Source of the DNA: Streptosporangium carneum
GTDB taxonomy: Bacteria; Actinomycetota; Actinomycetes; Streptosporangiales; Streptosporangiaceae
Reading direction: 5' to 3'
NCBI RefSeq assembly: GCF_027922005.1
Contig: NZ_BSEV01000003.1
Location: forward strand, 395,990 to 459,989
Length of the DNA: 64,000 bases
Part shown: in pieces, positions 50,919 through 60,030 of the stretch
How the letters are laid out: each line of letters begins with the position of its first letter
Numbering within the stretch: the first letter of the stretch is position 1
Translations under genes and position numbers: made by a program
The notes under the pieces: model-generated
The model's input: the letters and a program-made list of their open reading frames with translations, nothing else
Told to the model about the DNA's origin: nothing
The model's database searches: none

Positions 50919-51790
50919 GTCGCGCTCCGTTCCCGGCCCGCGACCCAGGTCCTGGCCAGGGTCTGGACGGCCGTGCCGTCCGGGTCGGCGAGCTTGCGCG
51001 CCAGGTACTCGCGCACCCAGTCGCCGGTGGGGATCCGGAACGGCGGATCCTCGGCGGTCAGCGCCCGCACGACCACCTCGGCCACGTCCCACTTCGACTG
51101 GCCCGCTCCCTCCCAGCCCTGGCCGGCCACCCAGTCGAGGTAGTCGGTGAACGTCCGCGCGTACGGCCCGGAGGCGGCCCGGATGGTCTCCCGGTCGACG
51201 TCCGGGAAGACGCCGAACCGGGTGTCCGGCACGAAGCCGGGCACCACCACGCCCACTCTCACCCCGTGCTCGGCCGCGACCGGGGCCAGGCTCTCCATGA
51301 AGCCCTCGACGGCGAACTTCGCCGCCGCGTACGCCTCGTTGAAGGGCTGGCCGACGACGCCGTGCACGCTGCCGACGGTCAGCAGGCGGCCCCGGCTGGC
51401 GCGCAGCAGCGGCATCGCGACCCGGCTCACGGCGACGACCCCGAAGAAGTTCACCTCCAGGTTGGCCCGCAGGGCCTCCATGGTCGACATCTCCATCGTG
51501 GGGTCACAGTTGGAGATCCCGGCGTTGTTGACCACCGCGTCCAGCCGCCCGTGCTCGTCCCGCACGCCCTGGACGCACGAGGCGACGGACTCGGCGTCGG
51601 TGACGTCGAGACGGCGGACGTCCAGTGTGACCCCGGCCAGGTCCGCCGCCTCGCGCAGAGCGTGGTCCCCGCCCGGGTCGCGCATCGTCGCCACCACGGT
51701 GAACCCCGCCTTCGCCGCGGTGACCGCGGCCGCCAGGCCGATGCCCGACGACGTCCCCGTGATCAGAACCGTCCGGCGTCGCCCCGTCAT
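50915..51790 (-). CDS. Short-chain dehydrogenase/reductase of the biosynthetic operon
   Basis: 291 residues from ATG 51790 (ATGA overlap). VLITGTSSGIGLAAA, VVNNAGISNCDP, catalytic Ser in VGSVHG and Tyr/Lys in NEAYAAAKFAVEGF. Classical SDR with a C-terminal extension. Likely a tailoring ketoreductase or dehydrogenase; substrate unknown. Confidence 0.88.
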   Translation of the reverse strand: MTGRRRTVLITGTSSGIGLAAAVTAAKAGFTVVATMRDPGGDHALREAADLAGVTLDVRRLDVTDAESVASCVQGVRDEHGRLDAVVNNAGISNCDPTMEMSTMEALRANLEVNFFGVVAVSRVAMPLLRASRGRLLTVGSVHGVVGQPFNEAYAAAKFAVEGFMESLAPVAAEHGVRVGVVVPGFVPDTRFGVFPDVDRETIRAASGPYARTFTDYLDWVAGQGWEGAGQSKWDVAEVVVRALTAEDPPFRIPTGDWVREYLARKLADPDGTAVQTLARTWVAGRERSAT

Positions 51791-53055
51791 GACGCGCTCC
51801 CCGAGAGCATCGGCTCCTCCTGTCGTCTCGCCCGGTCGAGCAGCCGCTGGATCCCCGACGCGGGCAGGAACGAGAACGCGGCCAGCAGCGTGCCGCCGGC
51901 CATGACCGCCTTGGCCGCGCCGAGCACGCCCAGCTCGCCGGTCAGCAGGGTGACCGCCAGTCCGCCCACGAGGGCGGCCAGCGGAATCACCCCCCATGTC
52001 ACGGTGCGGAACGCCGCGTGCGTGACGCCCTGGTTGTCGGCGGTCATCCGCGACTGGCGGATCGGGGCGCCGCAGACGTTGATGCACGACATGAAGAAGC
52101 CGTAGAACGCGAACGTCACGCCGATCACGGGCGCGGCGGGCAGCGTGGGCGCGGCGAGGACGCCCAGGCCGACCAGGCAGTGGAGCAGGAGCGCCCACGC
52201 CATGGTCCGGCCGAGGCCGAGCCGGTCGCTGATCCTGGGCGCGGCCAGCGCGCCGAGCACCGCGCCGACCGCCGCCGCCGACATCGCCGCCCCGAACACG
52301 CCCACCGAGACGCCCAGGCCCTGGTAGGCCAGCACCGGCAGGACCGTGACGAAGACGGGTCCGCCCGAGTTCAGGATCACGGCGGCCGCGACCACCCGGC
52401 GCAGGACCGGGTCGGCCCAGTTCAGCCGGAACCCCAGGGCCAGCCGCGACCACACCGCCCCCTGCTGGGGCGTCCTGTTCCCCCAGGGGCGCATGTGGCG
52501 GAAACAGGCGGCGGAGATCAGGTAGCTGGCCGCGTCGACGAGCAGCGCGGCCACCCCGAGCGCGTGGTACAGCCCCGCGGCGATCGAGGGCCCGGCCACC
52601 TCGGACACCGTGCTGCTGCCCTCCAGGCGCGAGTACGCCCGGACCAGCCGGTCCTCCGGGACCGTGGCGGGCACGGCGACGAGGTAGCCGACGTTGAAGA
52701 AGATCGTCGCTCCGCTGACCAGCGCCACGCAGACGAACAGCAGCGGCGTCGACAGCACGCCGCACCAGTAGGCCACCGGAATGGCCGCCACCGCGGCCAG
52801 CCGTACGACGTCGCACGTCAGCAGGGTCAGGCGTTTGTCCCATCGGTCGACCAGCACTCCGGCGACCGGCCCCAGCAGGGGGATGCCGAGGTACTGGGCC
52901 ATGGCCACGACGCCCACCTCGAACGGCGAGGCGTGCAGCGCGAAGATCATCAGGGTGGGCACCACGAACACCGTGATCCGGTCCCCGACGAGACTCACCG
53001 TCTGACCGCCCCAGAACAGGTTGAACTCCCGGCCCAGGGACTTCGGCGGCCTCAC
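51787..53055 (-). CDS. MFS exporter of the biosynthetic operon
   Basis: 422 residues from GTG 53055 (GTGA overlap). Twelve helices; FNLFWGGQTVSLVGDRITVF at the N-terminus and DRWDKRLTLLTCDVVRLAA in loop 2-3 are typical of the enterobactin-exporter/MefA-like MFS group. A probable efflux pump for the product and self-protection. Confidence 0.85.
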   Translation of the reverse strand: MRPPKSLGREFNLFWGGQTVSLVGDRITVFVVPTLMIFALHASPFEVGVVAMAQYLGIPLLGPVAGVLVDRWDKRLTLLTCDVVRLAAVAAIPVAYWCGVLSTPLLFVCVALVSGATIFFNVGYLVAVPATVPEDRLVRAYSRLEGSSTVSEVAGPSIAAGLYHALGVAALLVDAASYLISAACFRHMRPWGNRTPQQGAVWSRLALGFRLNWADPVLRRVVAAAVILNSGGPVFVTVLPVLAYQGLGVSVGVFGAAMSAAAVGAVLGALAAPRISDRLGLGRTMAWALLLHCLVGLGVLAAPTLPAAPVIGVTFAFYGFFMSCINVCGAPIRQSRMTADNQGVTHAAFRTVTWGVIPLAALVGGLAVTLLTGELGVLGAAKAVMAGGTLLAAFSFLPASGIQRLLDRARRQEEPMLSGSAS

Positions 53056-54299
53056 GACTCCTCCTGCGGGGACGTCTCTTCCCTGACGAGGAAGGCGGCG
53101 GTCTTGCCGGTGCGCTCGTTGGTGATCAGCGAGTCGGCGACCGTCACCCTGAACGACCCCGGGTCGTGCTGGAAGGCCGTGCTGATCGTGAACGTCGAGG
53201 ACATGAGGTCGCCGCGCAGCCGCTCGGCCAGGTCCAGCGGCGCGTCCTGGCCGGTCAGCAGCAGCACCTCCACCGTGGAGACCCTGCCCCGCCGCTCCGT
53301 GATCAGGATCTGCGCCCGCGAGACCCCCGGCTCCTGTTCGGCCCGTGCGACGATGTCGTCCACGTGCAGTCCCAGCCCGCGCACCTGCACCACCGAGTCG
53401 CGGCGGCCCAGGATCCGCAGCGCCCTGTCCTGTCTGCCGCAGTCGCACGTCACGAAGCGGCCCGCGTCGCCGGTCCGGTACCGCAGCACCGGGTTGAGCG
53501 TGTCGGGGTTGAGGGTGGTGAAGTCCAGCAGCTCGTCCGCGCCCACGTGCACCAGCTGCTCCGGGAGCGGGTGGAAGACGTCCGGCGGGCACTGGGGGGT
53601 GTTGGTGCCGACGACCCAGGTCTCCGTGCTTCCGAACATGCCCCAGCGGCGCGCGTCCGGCGCCACCTCGGCGATGTCCTCGTCGAGCTGCGGGTGCCAG
53701 GCCTCCCCGAGCCAGAGCACCTTGCGCAGCGTGGGAAGACGGATCCCCGCCTCACGCGCGTGCGCGAACCACAGCCGCAGCACGCTCGGCGTGCCGCCGA
53801 ACGCGGTCACGCCCCTGGCGGCGAGGAAGGCCAGCCAGTCGCCGTACTCCTCCCTGGTGACCGAGCCGAGCGCGATGACCTCGCAGCCGGACAGGTCGGC
53901 GAAGGCGGCGGCCAGGAAGTGGGCTCCCCACATGCGACCGGCGCCCCACGCGTTGACGAAGACGTCGTCCCGGTCGAGCGGCCGCCACTGCTCGTACACG
54001 CCGTCCATGTAGAACCCGGTGGGGGCGTGTCCGACCTTGGGCGCGCCGGTGCTGCCGCCGCTCTGGAAGAGCCAGGTGGCGCCGCGCTCCGCCTTCGGCC
54101 TCAGGTGCGCCAGGGCCGTGTTCAGGTCGTCCTTCACCAGCGTGGGAAGGTCGGCGACGTCCTCCAGTGTGAGCGCCTTCTCGTGGCCCGCGTACCGCGG
54201 CGCGAGCTCGGGCACGCTCCTCAGCCGTTCCAGCGATCGCCGCACGACGCTCAGGCGCGGCTCGGCCGCCTCGGGGCGCAGCGAAAACGATTCGGTCAT
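53052..54299 (-). CDS. Phenylacetate-CoA-ligase-like AMP-forming enzyme (second of two)
   Basis: 415 residues. P-loop WLFQSGGSTGAPKVGHA, WGAGRMWGAHFLAAAF, MFGSTETWVVGTN, VLRYRTGDAGRFV, CDCGRQDRALRILGRRDSVV, C-terminal ITNERTGKTAAFLV. A zinc-like Cys pair (CDCGRQ) is characteristic of this clade. It activates an acid as adenylate. Starts 4 bases after the ATP-grasp gene ends. Substrate unknown; distinct from the 44215 paralogue. Confidence 0.85.
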   Translation of the reverse strand: MTESFSLRPEAAEPRLSVVRRSLERLRSVPELAPRYAGHEKALTLEDVADLPTLVKDDLNTALAHLRPKAERGATWLFQSGGSTGAPKVGHAPTGFYMDGVYEQWRPLDRDDVFVNAWGAGRMWGAHFLAAAFADLSGCEVIALGSVTREEYGDWLAFLAARGVTAFGGTPSVLRLWFAHAREAGIRLPTLRKVLWLGEAWHPQLDEDIAEVAPDARRWGMFGSTETWVVGTNTPQCPPDVFHPLPEQLVHVGADELLDFTTLNPDTLNPVLRYRTGDAGRFVTCDCGRQDRALRILGRRDSVVQVRGLGLHVDDIVARAEQEPGVSRAQILITERRGRVSTVEVLLLTGQDAPLDLAERLRGDLMSSTFTISTAFQHDPGSFRVTVADSLITNERTGKTAAFLVREETSPQEES

Positions 54300-54303
54300 G
54301 TCG

Positions 54304-55356
54304 TCACCGGTTCTCGAAGAGGGTCGTGTCGGCGGCGTCTCTCGCCAGCCACCGGGTGTGCGCGTCCCGATAGGCGTTCCAGCGCGCCCGGGTGATGTCC
54401 CGCTGGAGCGCCCTGGCCGGATCGCCGAAGTCGGGGGCGATCACGCCGTCGGGCTCGAGCTCGGAGAACCAGAACCGTTCGCCGTCGAACAGGAAGTCGA
54501 CGCAGAAGAACGGAATGGGCAGTTTCCGATAGAAGTACGCCGTCGCCTCCGCCAGTTCGGGCGGGACGGGCGGGAAGTCCATCGCGCCGCCGCGGCTGGC
54601 GTTGGCGACCGGTGAGCCGGCCTCGGGGGTCCGCTTCAGGACGGCGTACGGCTTGCCGTCGACGACGTAGACCCGGTAGTCGACCGTGCCGTCGCCCAGA
54701 TAGGGCTGGAGCACGAGGGTGGTGTCGCCGCCCTGTGCCAGGCTGGCCATTCCCCGGACGTCCTCGGCGTCGCGGGCCAGGTTGACCCCGCCGCCGCCGC
54801 ACCATCCGGCGGGCTTGACGATCGCCGGGTAGGTGAGGTTCGCCAACGCCACCTCGTACAGGTGTTTGCCCACGTCCCGCCCGGTGCCGACGCGGACGGT
54901 GGGGATCGGGGGGACGGGCGAGTCCCTCAGGTACAGGACCGTGGCCAGCTTGTCGTTGGCGACGGACGACAGGCCCGGCGGGAACGGCAGGTAGAAGCCG
55001 GCCTGCTCCAGCACGGCGTACAGGGCGTACTGGTTGAACACGTCCATGGACTGGTACGGCAGCGAGTACAGCGCGGTGATGAAGAGCGTGTCCTCCGGGG
55101 TGACGGGTTCCTCGTCCACGTAGACGCGCGGTTTGCCGGGGTCCAGGCTGTCGACCGTCACCGCGTCGGGCGAGTGCCTGGTCCAGCTCAGGCCGAGTTC
55201 CGCGGCCACTTCGGCGTACATGTCCCAGAAGTAGTGACGCCACATCGCGGCGGTCCTGGTCGACTCCCGGTCGGGGAAGATCCAGCACATGCGGCGCAGC
55301 GTGCTCGGGGCGGCGGGGGGCGGCGGGGTCTGTGAGGTCTCTGGGATCGGGGTCAT
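54304..55356 (-). CDS. ATP-grasp ligase
   Basis: 350 residues from ATG 55356 (ATGA overlap). ATP-grasp core: VANDKLATVLYLRDSPVPPI (lid and Lys), PAIVKPAGWCGGGGVNL (Gly-rich loop), LVLQPYLGDGTVDYRVYVV, and Mg ligands in FFCVDFLFDGERFWFSELEP. Resembles RimK/glutathione-synthase-like peptide ligases. Predicted to join a carboxylate to an amine through an acyl phosphate, for example a beta-lysine unit with another acid. Confidence 0.85.
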   Translation of the reverse strand: MTPIPETSQTPPPPAAPSTLRRMCWIFPDRESTRTAAMWRHYFWDMYAEVAAELGLSWTRHSPDAVTVDSLDPGKPRVYVDEEPVTPEDTLFITALYSLPYQSMDVFNQYALYAVLEQAGFYLPFPPGLSSVANDKLATVLYLRDSPVPPIPTVRVGTGRDVGKHLYEVALANLTYPAIVKPAGWCGGGGVNLARDAEDVRGMASLAQGGDTTLVLQPYLGDGTVDYRVYVVDGKPYAVLKRTPEAGSPVANASRGGAMDFPPVPPELAEATAYFYRKLPIPFFCVDFLFDGERFWFSELEPDGVIAPDFGDPARALQRDITRARWNAYRDAHTRWLARDAADTTLFENR

Positions 55357-56735
55357 GGTCGTCCCTCTCCGTCGGCCCACCAGCGGCGGCCCGACTCGGG
55401 CAAGGTGTCGATCGGGTCGTAGAAGGGGAAGCGGCGTTCCGGGTCGACCGGCTCGTTGGGCTCGAACCCGGTCCCGTGGTTCCTGGTCCAGTACGAGATG
55501 CCGCGTTCCCGGTCGTACTCGGCCACCTGGTGCACCCAGCGCTTGCCGGCGTACGGCACGTCGCACACGATCCGCGGCGTCGCGTAGCCGGGCAGGTAGC
55601 CCATGATCGCTTCCTGGAGCCGCTGCGCCTGGTGGACCGGGGTCCGCCAGTGTTCGGCGTTGGGGATCATGTCGCAGAGGTAGAGGTAGTAGGGCAGGAT
55701 CCCGGCCTCGCCCTGCAGGGCGAAACACAGGTCCAGCAGGTCGCCCTGGGTGGTGTTCACCCCCCGCAGGAGCACGCCCTGGTTGCGCACGTCCCGCACC
55801 CCGGCGTCCAGCAGCGCCCTGGCCGCCTCGGCGACCAGCGGCGTCACCGACCGCACGTGGTTGGCGTGGGTGTGCACGGCCAGGTTCACCCCGCGCCGGC
55901 GGGCGACGGAGGCCACCCTGGCCACCCCTTCGGTCACGTCGGGCTGGAGCCAGTGCTGCGGCAGGCCGACCAGCGCCTTGGTGGCCAGGCGGACGTCCCG
56001 CACGGACTCCAGTTCCAGCAGCCGCAGCAGGAACGACTCCAGCCGCGGCCAGGGCACGTTGGCCACGTCGCCGCCCGAGACCACCACGTCCCGCACGCCG
56101 GGCGTGCGCTTCAGGTAGTCCAGCATCAGCTCCTGCCGGTCGACCGGCTTGAGGGCGAGCCTGGCCTTGACGACCTGCGGGGTCGAGGCGCCGACCAGAT
56201 CCATCCGGGTGCAGTGGCCGCAGTACTGCGGGCAGGTGGACAGCAGTTCGGCCAGCACCTTGGTCGGGTAGCGGTGGGTCAGCCCCTCGACCGCCCACAT
56301 CTCCGCCTCGTGCAGCGAGTCGCGTTGCGCGCGCGGGTGGCTGGGCCAGTCCGGGTGACGGTCCGAGCCCACCGGCAGCATGTACCGGCGGACCGGATTG
56401 GCCAGGAAGGCCTCCGTGAAGGAGGCGGGATCGCCCTCGGCGTCCGGCGCCATCACGTTGACCAGCTGCGGCGGGATCAGCATGGACATGGTCGCGAACC
56501 GCTCCGCGTCGACGGCCAGGTCGGCGTAGAAGGACTCCTGGAGCAGGCCGCCCATCACCGCGCGCAGCTGTCCGGCGTTCTTCACGCAGTGGGCGCGCTG
56601 CCACTGGGCGTCGCGCCACTGCGCGTCGCTGACGCCGCGCCAGCCGGGCAGCCGTCGCCAGTCGGGCTCCACGAGCGGCCGGCGCGCGTAGGCGTACGGC
56701 CTGCGGGAGGCGTCGGCGTTCGTCTGGTCGCTCAT
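55353..56735 (-). CDS. KamA-family radical SAM aminomutase (lysine 2,3-aminomutase-like)
   Basis: 460 residues from ATG 56735. The radical SAM motif is CPQYCGHC (Cys168, Cys172, Cys175). SAM/PLP barrel: GVRDVVVSGGDVANVPWPRL, RLATKALVGLPQHW, VHTHANHVRSVTPLVAEA. The PLP lysine appears to be in VPYAGKRW, and Asp residues occur where lysine aminomutase holds the substrate epsilon-amine (YLCDMIPNAEHWRTPV and IVCDVPYAGK), by-eye alignment. Expected to turn L-lysine into beta-lysine, the likely substrate of the adenylation domain at 60031. Overlaps genes on both sides by 4 bases. Confidence 0.88.
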   Translation of the reverse strand: MSDQTNADASRRPYAYARRPLVEPDWRRLPGWRGVSDAQWRDAQWQRAHCVKNAGQLRAVMGGLLQESFYADLAVDAERFATMSMLIPPQLVNVMAPDAEGDPASFTEAFLANPVRRYMLPVGSDRHPDWPSHPRAQRDSLHEAEMWAVEGLTHRYPTKVLAELLSTCPQYCGHCTRMDLVGASTPQVVKARLALKPVDRQELMLDYLKRTPGVRDVVVSGGDVANVPWPRLESFLLRLLELESVRDVRLATKALVGLPQHWLQPDVTEGVARVASVARRRGVNLAVHTHANHVRSVTPLVAEAARALLDAGVRDVRNQGVLLRGVNTTQGDLLDLCFALQGEAGILPYYLYLCDMIPNAEHWRTPVHQAQRLQEAIMGYLPGYATPRIVCDVPYAGKRWVHQVAEYDRERGISYWTRNHGTGFEPNEPVDPERRFPFYDPIDTLPESGRRWWADGEGRP

Positions 56736-58435
56736 CCGGTGAACAGCGCCGCGTGCCGGGTGCGTAGCTCGCGCTTGAGCACCTTGCCGGTGGGGCCGAG
56801 CGGGAGGTCCTCGTCGGTCCGCGCGATGATCACCTCGGCGAGCGTGGCGAGCCCCGCGCCCGCGAGGGCCTTGTTCGCCTTCTCCCGCACGTCGTCGGCG
56901 GTGGCGTTCAGGGCGTCTGCCTGCAGCCGTACCACGGCGATCGGGCGCTGCCCCTCCCCCGCCCTCCCGGGGACGCCGACGACCGAGCAGTCCTGGACGA
57001 GGTCGGCGCAGTCGGCGATGAGGATCTCCTCGACGGGCAGGCTGTAGACCGGCCCGGCGGCGGTGTCGATGACGTCCACGGTCCGGTCGAGGTGGTAGAA
57101 GTTGCCCTCGCCGTCCCTGCGGGCCACGTCGCCGGTGAGCCAGTAGCCGTTGAGCTCGAAGCTGCTGGTCAGCCGCGGATCGTTCCAGTAGCCCGGCGTG
57201 CGGGAGGGGGTGATCACCGCCAGCAGGCCCACGGTGCCGTCGGGCACCTCCTCGCCGTTCTCGTCCAGCACCGCGGCCCTGGTCACCGCCTCCTGCGCCT
57301 TTCCCACGCAGCGGTCGTCGCGCGGTGTCTCCGGCGCGGTCACCTGGCCGAAGAGCGCCATCCCCATCTCCGAGGAGCCGAGGCCGTCGACGAACTGGGA
57401 GCCGGGCAGCGGCCCGTCTGCGGCGGCGCCGCTCGGGAGCAGCCATGACTTGATCAGACCGGCGGGCCGCTCGCCGAGCTGCACCAGCCGTCTGATGTGC
57501 CCGTAGTGCGCGCTGTCTCCGGTGTTGAACCAGGAGTGCACCCTCGCCGCGCCCCTGACCGGGAGCTCCCCGGTGGCGAGCTCGACGAACGTCCTCGGGA
57601 ACGAGGCCACCATGGTCGGCTGGAAGGCCTCCATGACCGGTTCCACGACCGCGCGCCGCCAGTCGGACATGACCACGGTCGGCAGTCCGAGCAGCACCGC
57701 GGTGAGGAAGTAGCTGAGCCCGCCGGCGTGGGTGTGCGGCATGAGCGACATCAGCCTGTCGTACGGCTCGGCGGGGAAGCGCAGCATGCGCGGCTGCTTG
57801 CCGTCCCAGAACTGCCGGTGGCCGAGCATCGTCGACTTGGGCGTGCCGGTGGTGCCGGAGGAGTGGATCAAGGCCACGACGTCGTCCGGGGCGTGCCGGT
57901 AGGGGTATTGGTCCGGGAGCGAGGCGGAGTCGGCGTCGTGGGCCCGCACCTCGGCGGCCAGCGCGATGAACCGGGGCCTGTTCCGCGGGTCGTTGCGGTA
58001 GGCCGCCTGCAGCCGGGTCGAGTCGTCGGCGACGATGCCGACGGCGCCCACGTGCTCGAGGTAGCGGACCATGACGTCGGGCCGCATCGCGTCGTTGATC
58101 ATCGCCGGGACGGCGCCGAGCGCCGTGAGCGCCAGGAAGTGCACCAGGGGCTCGAGGCCTTCGCCCACCACGACGCCCACCGGCTCGCCGGGGCGTACGC
58201 CGTTGGCCCGGTACCACGTGGCGTAACGGTCCCGCAGCGCCGCGAGGTCGACCAGGCTGTGGCCGCGCAGCACCACCTGGCCGCGGTGGTCGTTGTGGTG
58301 GCTGTAGACGAACGGCACCGCCCTGTTGGGGTTGGCCGCCAGGGCGTGGTCCAGGAAGTTGCCCGCGCCGAGCTCCGGCTCGGTCATCAGCCGCCGCCGG
58401 ACAGGCAGCGGCGCGATCGAAGTGGTGTCAGACAT
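56732..58435 (-). CDS. Acyl-CoA-synthetase-like AMP-forming ligase
   Basis: 567 residues. ANL superfamily: P-loop ALIHSSGTTGTPKSTMLGHR, FVDGLGSSEMGMALF, GYWLTGDVARRDGEGNFYHL, C-terminal PLGPTGKVLKREL with the catalytic Lys. Unlike NRPS adenylation domains it lacks a linked carrier. It may activate a fatty or aryl acid. Enzymes of this superfamily also catalyse ATP-dependent diazotisation or N-nitrosation with nitrite (CreM- and Tri17-type), which is noteworthy beside nitrate reductase genes. Confidence 0.85.
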   Translation of the reverse strand: MSDTTSIAPLPVRRRLMTEPELGAGNFLDHALAANPNRAVPFVYSHHNDHRGQVVLRGHSLVDLAALRDRYATWYRANGVRPGEPVGVVVGEGLEPLVHFLALTALGAVPAMINDAMRPDVMVRYLEHVGAVGIVADDSTRLQAAYRNDPRNRPRFIALAAEVRAHDADSASLPDQYPYRHAPDDVVALIHSSGTTGTPKSTMLGHRQFWDGKQPRMLRFPAEPYDRLMSLMPHTHAGGLSYFLTAVLLGLPTVVMSDWRRAVVEPVMEAFQPTMVASFPRTFVELATGELPVRGAARVHSWFNTGDSAHYGHIRRLVQLGERPAGLIKSWLLPSGAAADGPLPGSQFVDGLGSSEMGMALFGQVTAPETPRDDRCVGKAQEAVTRAAVLDENGEEVPDGTVGLLAVITPSRTPGYWNDPRLTSSFELNGYWLTGDVARRDGEGNFYHLDRTVDVIDTAAGPVYSLPVEEILIADCADLVQDCSVVGVPGRAGEGQRPIAVVRLQADALNATADDVREKANKALAGAGLATLAEVIIARTDEDLPLGPTGKVLKRELRTRHAALFTG

Positions 58436-59801
58436 GGTTGTCCCTCCATCCGTGCGTTGTGACGATCTCCGCGCCGTACGTTGTGACGATCTCCGCGGCC
58501 ACCCGGCGCCCCGATCGGATCGCGCCCTCCATCAGGCCGAAGAACTCCGTGCTCGTCTCGGTGCCGGCCCAGTGCACCCGCCGGTGCGGGGTCACCAGCC
58601 GCGGGCCGAGCCGCAGCCAGTCCCCCGGCCCGAAGAGCGCCGCGTAGCACCCCCTGCTGTAGTCCTCGTTGACCCAGTCGGTGGCGTGGAACCCGATCGG
58701 CCGCGGCAGCCCGGGGAACAGCCGGGCGGCCTGGGCGACCGCCCGCTCGCGCTGCTCGCCGACGGGCAGCGCCGCGAACCGGTGCGCCTCCCTGCCGGTC
58801 ACGAACCCGGTCAGCACGCCCACCGCGCCGTCCTGCGGCGAGTCGTCCACCGTGGACAGCAGGGGTCCCCGCGCGTTGACCGACCAGCCGGACAGGCCGT
58901 GCTCCCGCCAGACCGGCGCCGGGTACACCAGGTGCACCTTCACCGCGCAGCCGGGCGCCGTGCGCCCGGTGGAGCGGGGCGCGGGCAACCCGGGCCGGTA
59001 GTCGATCGCGTCGGCGAGCGACGGCGGCACCGCGACCACCGCGGCGCGGGCCCGCAGCGATCCGGTCGCGGTCACCACGGTCACGCCGTCGTCGTCCTGA
59101 CGGATCGCGCGCACCGGCTCGCCGAGGCGTACCCGCCCGCCCAGCCCCGCGGCCAGCCGCTGACACAGCTGGTGCGCGCCACCGGCGATCCGGTCCTCCT
59201 GCGCGCCGCCCGCGAACGCGTTCAGGTAGCGGACGCCGCCCCCCGACCGGAGGTAGAAGGCCATGTGCAGGACGGACACGTCCTGCGGATCGGCGGCCAT
59301 CATCTCCCCGAGGAACAGCGGGAAGAACAGCCGCGCGTCCGGGTGACGCAGGTGCTCCCGCGCCCATTCGGCCGCGGTGCGCGTGTCCAGCGCCGCGGCG
59401 TCGGCGGACAGCCAGGGGGCGTCCACGCGCAGGCCGCGGGTCAGCTCGTCCAGCGCGTCGAACATCTCGCCCAGCGCGACCGCGGACAGCGGCGGGAACC
59501 GGCCCGCCCTGGTCCGGTGCCCGTCCTGGTCGTCGCCGAGCGCGAACCGGCTGGCGCCGGTCATGGTGGTCGGCGTCGTCTTCAGATCCAGCTCGGCCAT
59601 CAGCGCGGTCAGCGCGGTGTGCCGGTCGCCCAGGTACGCAGCGCCCGCGTCCACCCAGCTGCCGGGCGCGACCTCGATGCCGTGCGTGCGGCCTCCGACC
59701 CGGTCGCGCGCCTCGAGCACGGTGACCTCGACGCCGCGCGCCGCCAGGTCTGCGGCGGCGGTGAGCCCCGCCAGGCCCGCTCCCACGACGACGACGCTCA
59801 T
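58428..59801 (-). CDS. Flavin monoamine oxidase-family enzyme
   Basis: 457 residues. FAD motif VVVVGAGLAGLTAAADLAAR with LEARDRVGGRTHG; C-terminal VHWAGTETSTEFFGLMEGAI closes the FAD site. Oxidises an amine, amino acid or carrier-bound aminoacyl group to an imine. The tail holds a 24-bp duplication giving AEIVTTYG then AEIVTTHG. The start overlaps the carrier-protein stop (ATGA), suggesting the carrier-bound unit may be its substrate. Confidence 0.88.
   Translation of the reverse strand: MSVVVVGAGLAGLTAAADLAARGVEVTVLEARDRVGGRTHGIEVAPGSWVDAGAAYLGDRHTALTALMAELDLKTTPTTMTGASRFALGDDQDGHRTRAGRFPPLSAVALGEMFDALDELTRGLRVDAPWLSADAAALDTRTAAEWAREHLRHPDARLFFPLFLGEMMAADPQDVSVLHMAFYLRSGGGVRYLNAFAGGAQEDRIAGGAHQLCQRLAAGLGGRVRLGEPVRAIRQDDDGVTVVTATGSLRARAAVVAVPPSLADAIDYRPGLPAPRSTGRTAPGCAVKVHLVYPAPVWREHGLSGWSVNARGPLLSTVDDSPQDGAVGVLTGFVTGREAHRFAALPVGEQRERAVAQAARLFPGLPRPIGFHATDWVNEDYSRGCYAALFGPGDWLRLGPRLVTPHRRVHWAGTETSTEFFGLMEGAIRSGRRVAAEIVTTYGAEIVTTHGWRDNHV
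58455..58497 (-). repeat. 24-bp-period in-frame duplication at the amine oxidase C-terminus
   Basis: CGTTGTGACGATCTCCGCG occurs at 58455 and 58479, duplicating eight residues. Confidence 0.75.
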
Positions 59802-60016
59802 GCCATGCTCGCGATCTTCTTGGCGAGGGCGCCCGGGGTCGGGGCGTCCGCGAAGTCGTCGAAGTCCAGCTCGACGCCGCAGGCGCGCGCGATCGCGCTC
59901 AGGACGCGGGTGGCGAGCAGGGAGTCCCCGCCCATGACAAAGAAGTCAGAATCCGCACTGACTTCGGCGTTTTCCAGTACACGCCGGAAGATGTCCGATA
60001 CGGCGTCCACATTCAT
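59798..60016 (-). CDS. Free-standing acyl/peptidyl carrier protein
   Basis: 72 residues from ATG 60016, which has AAAGGAG eight to nine bases upstream. The phosphopantetheine site is MGGDSLLATRVL (Ser in GGDSL). The acidic helix II region is ELDFDDFADAPTPGALAKKI. It should accept the amino acid activated by the adenylation protein encoded 14 bases upstream. Confidence 0.92.
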   Translation of the reverse strand: MNVDAVSDIFRRVLENAEVSADSDFFVMGGDSLLATRVLSAIARACGVELDFDDFADAPTPGALAKKIASMA

Positions 60017-60030
60017 GGAACGTTCTCCTT

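Noticed and set aside
56732..58435. Calling this ligase an NRPS adenylation domain
   Set aside because: The motifs fit acyl-CoA synthetases better (SSGTTGTPKSTM, GYWLTGDVARRDGEGNFYHL). The true amino-acid adenylation protein is at 60031.
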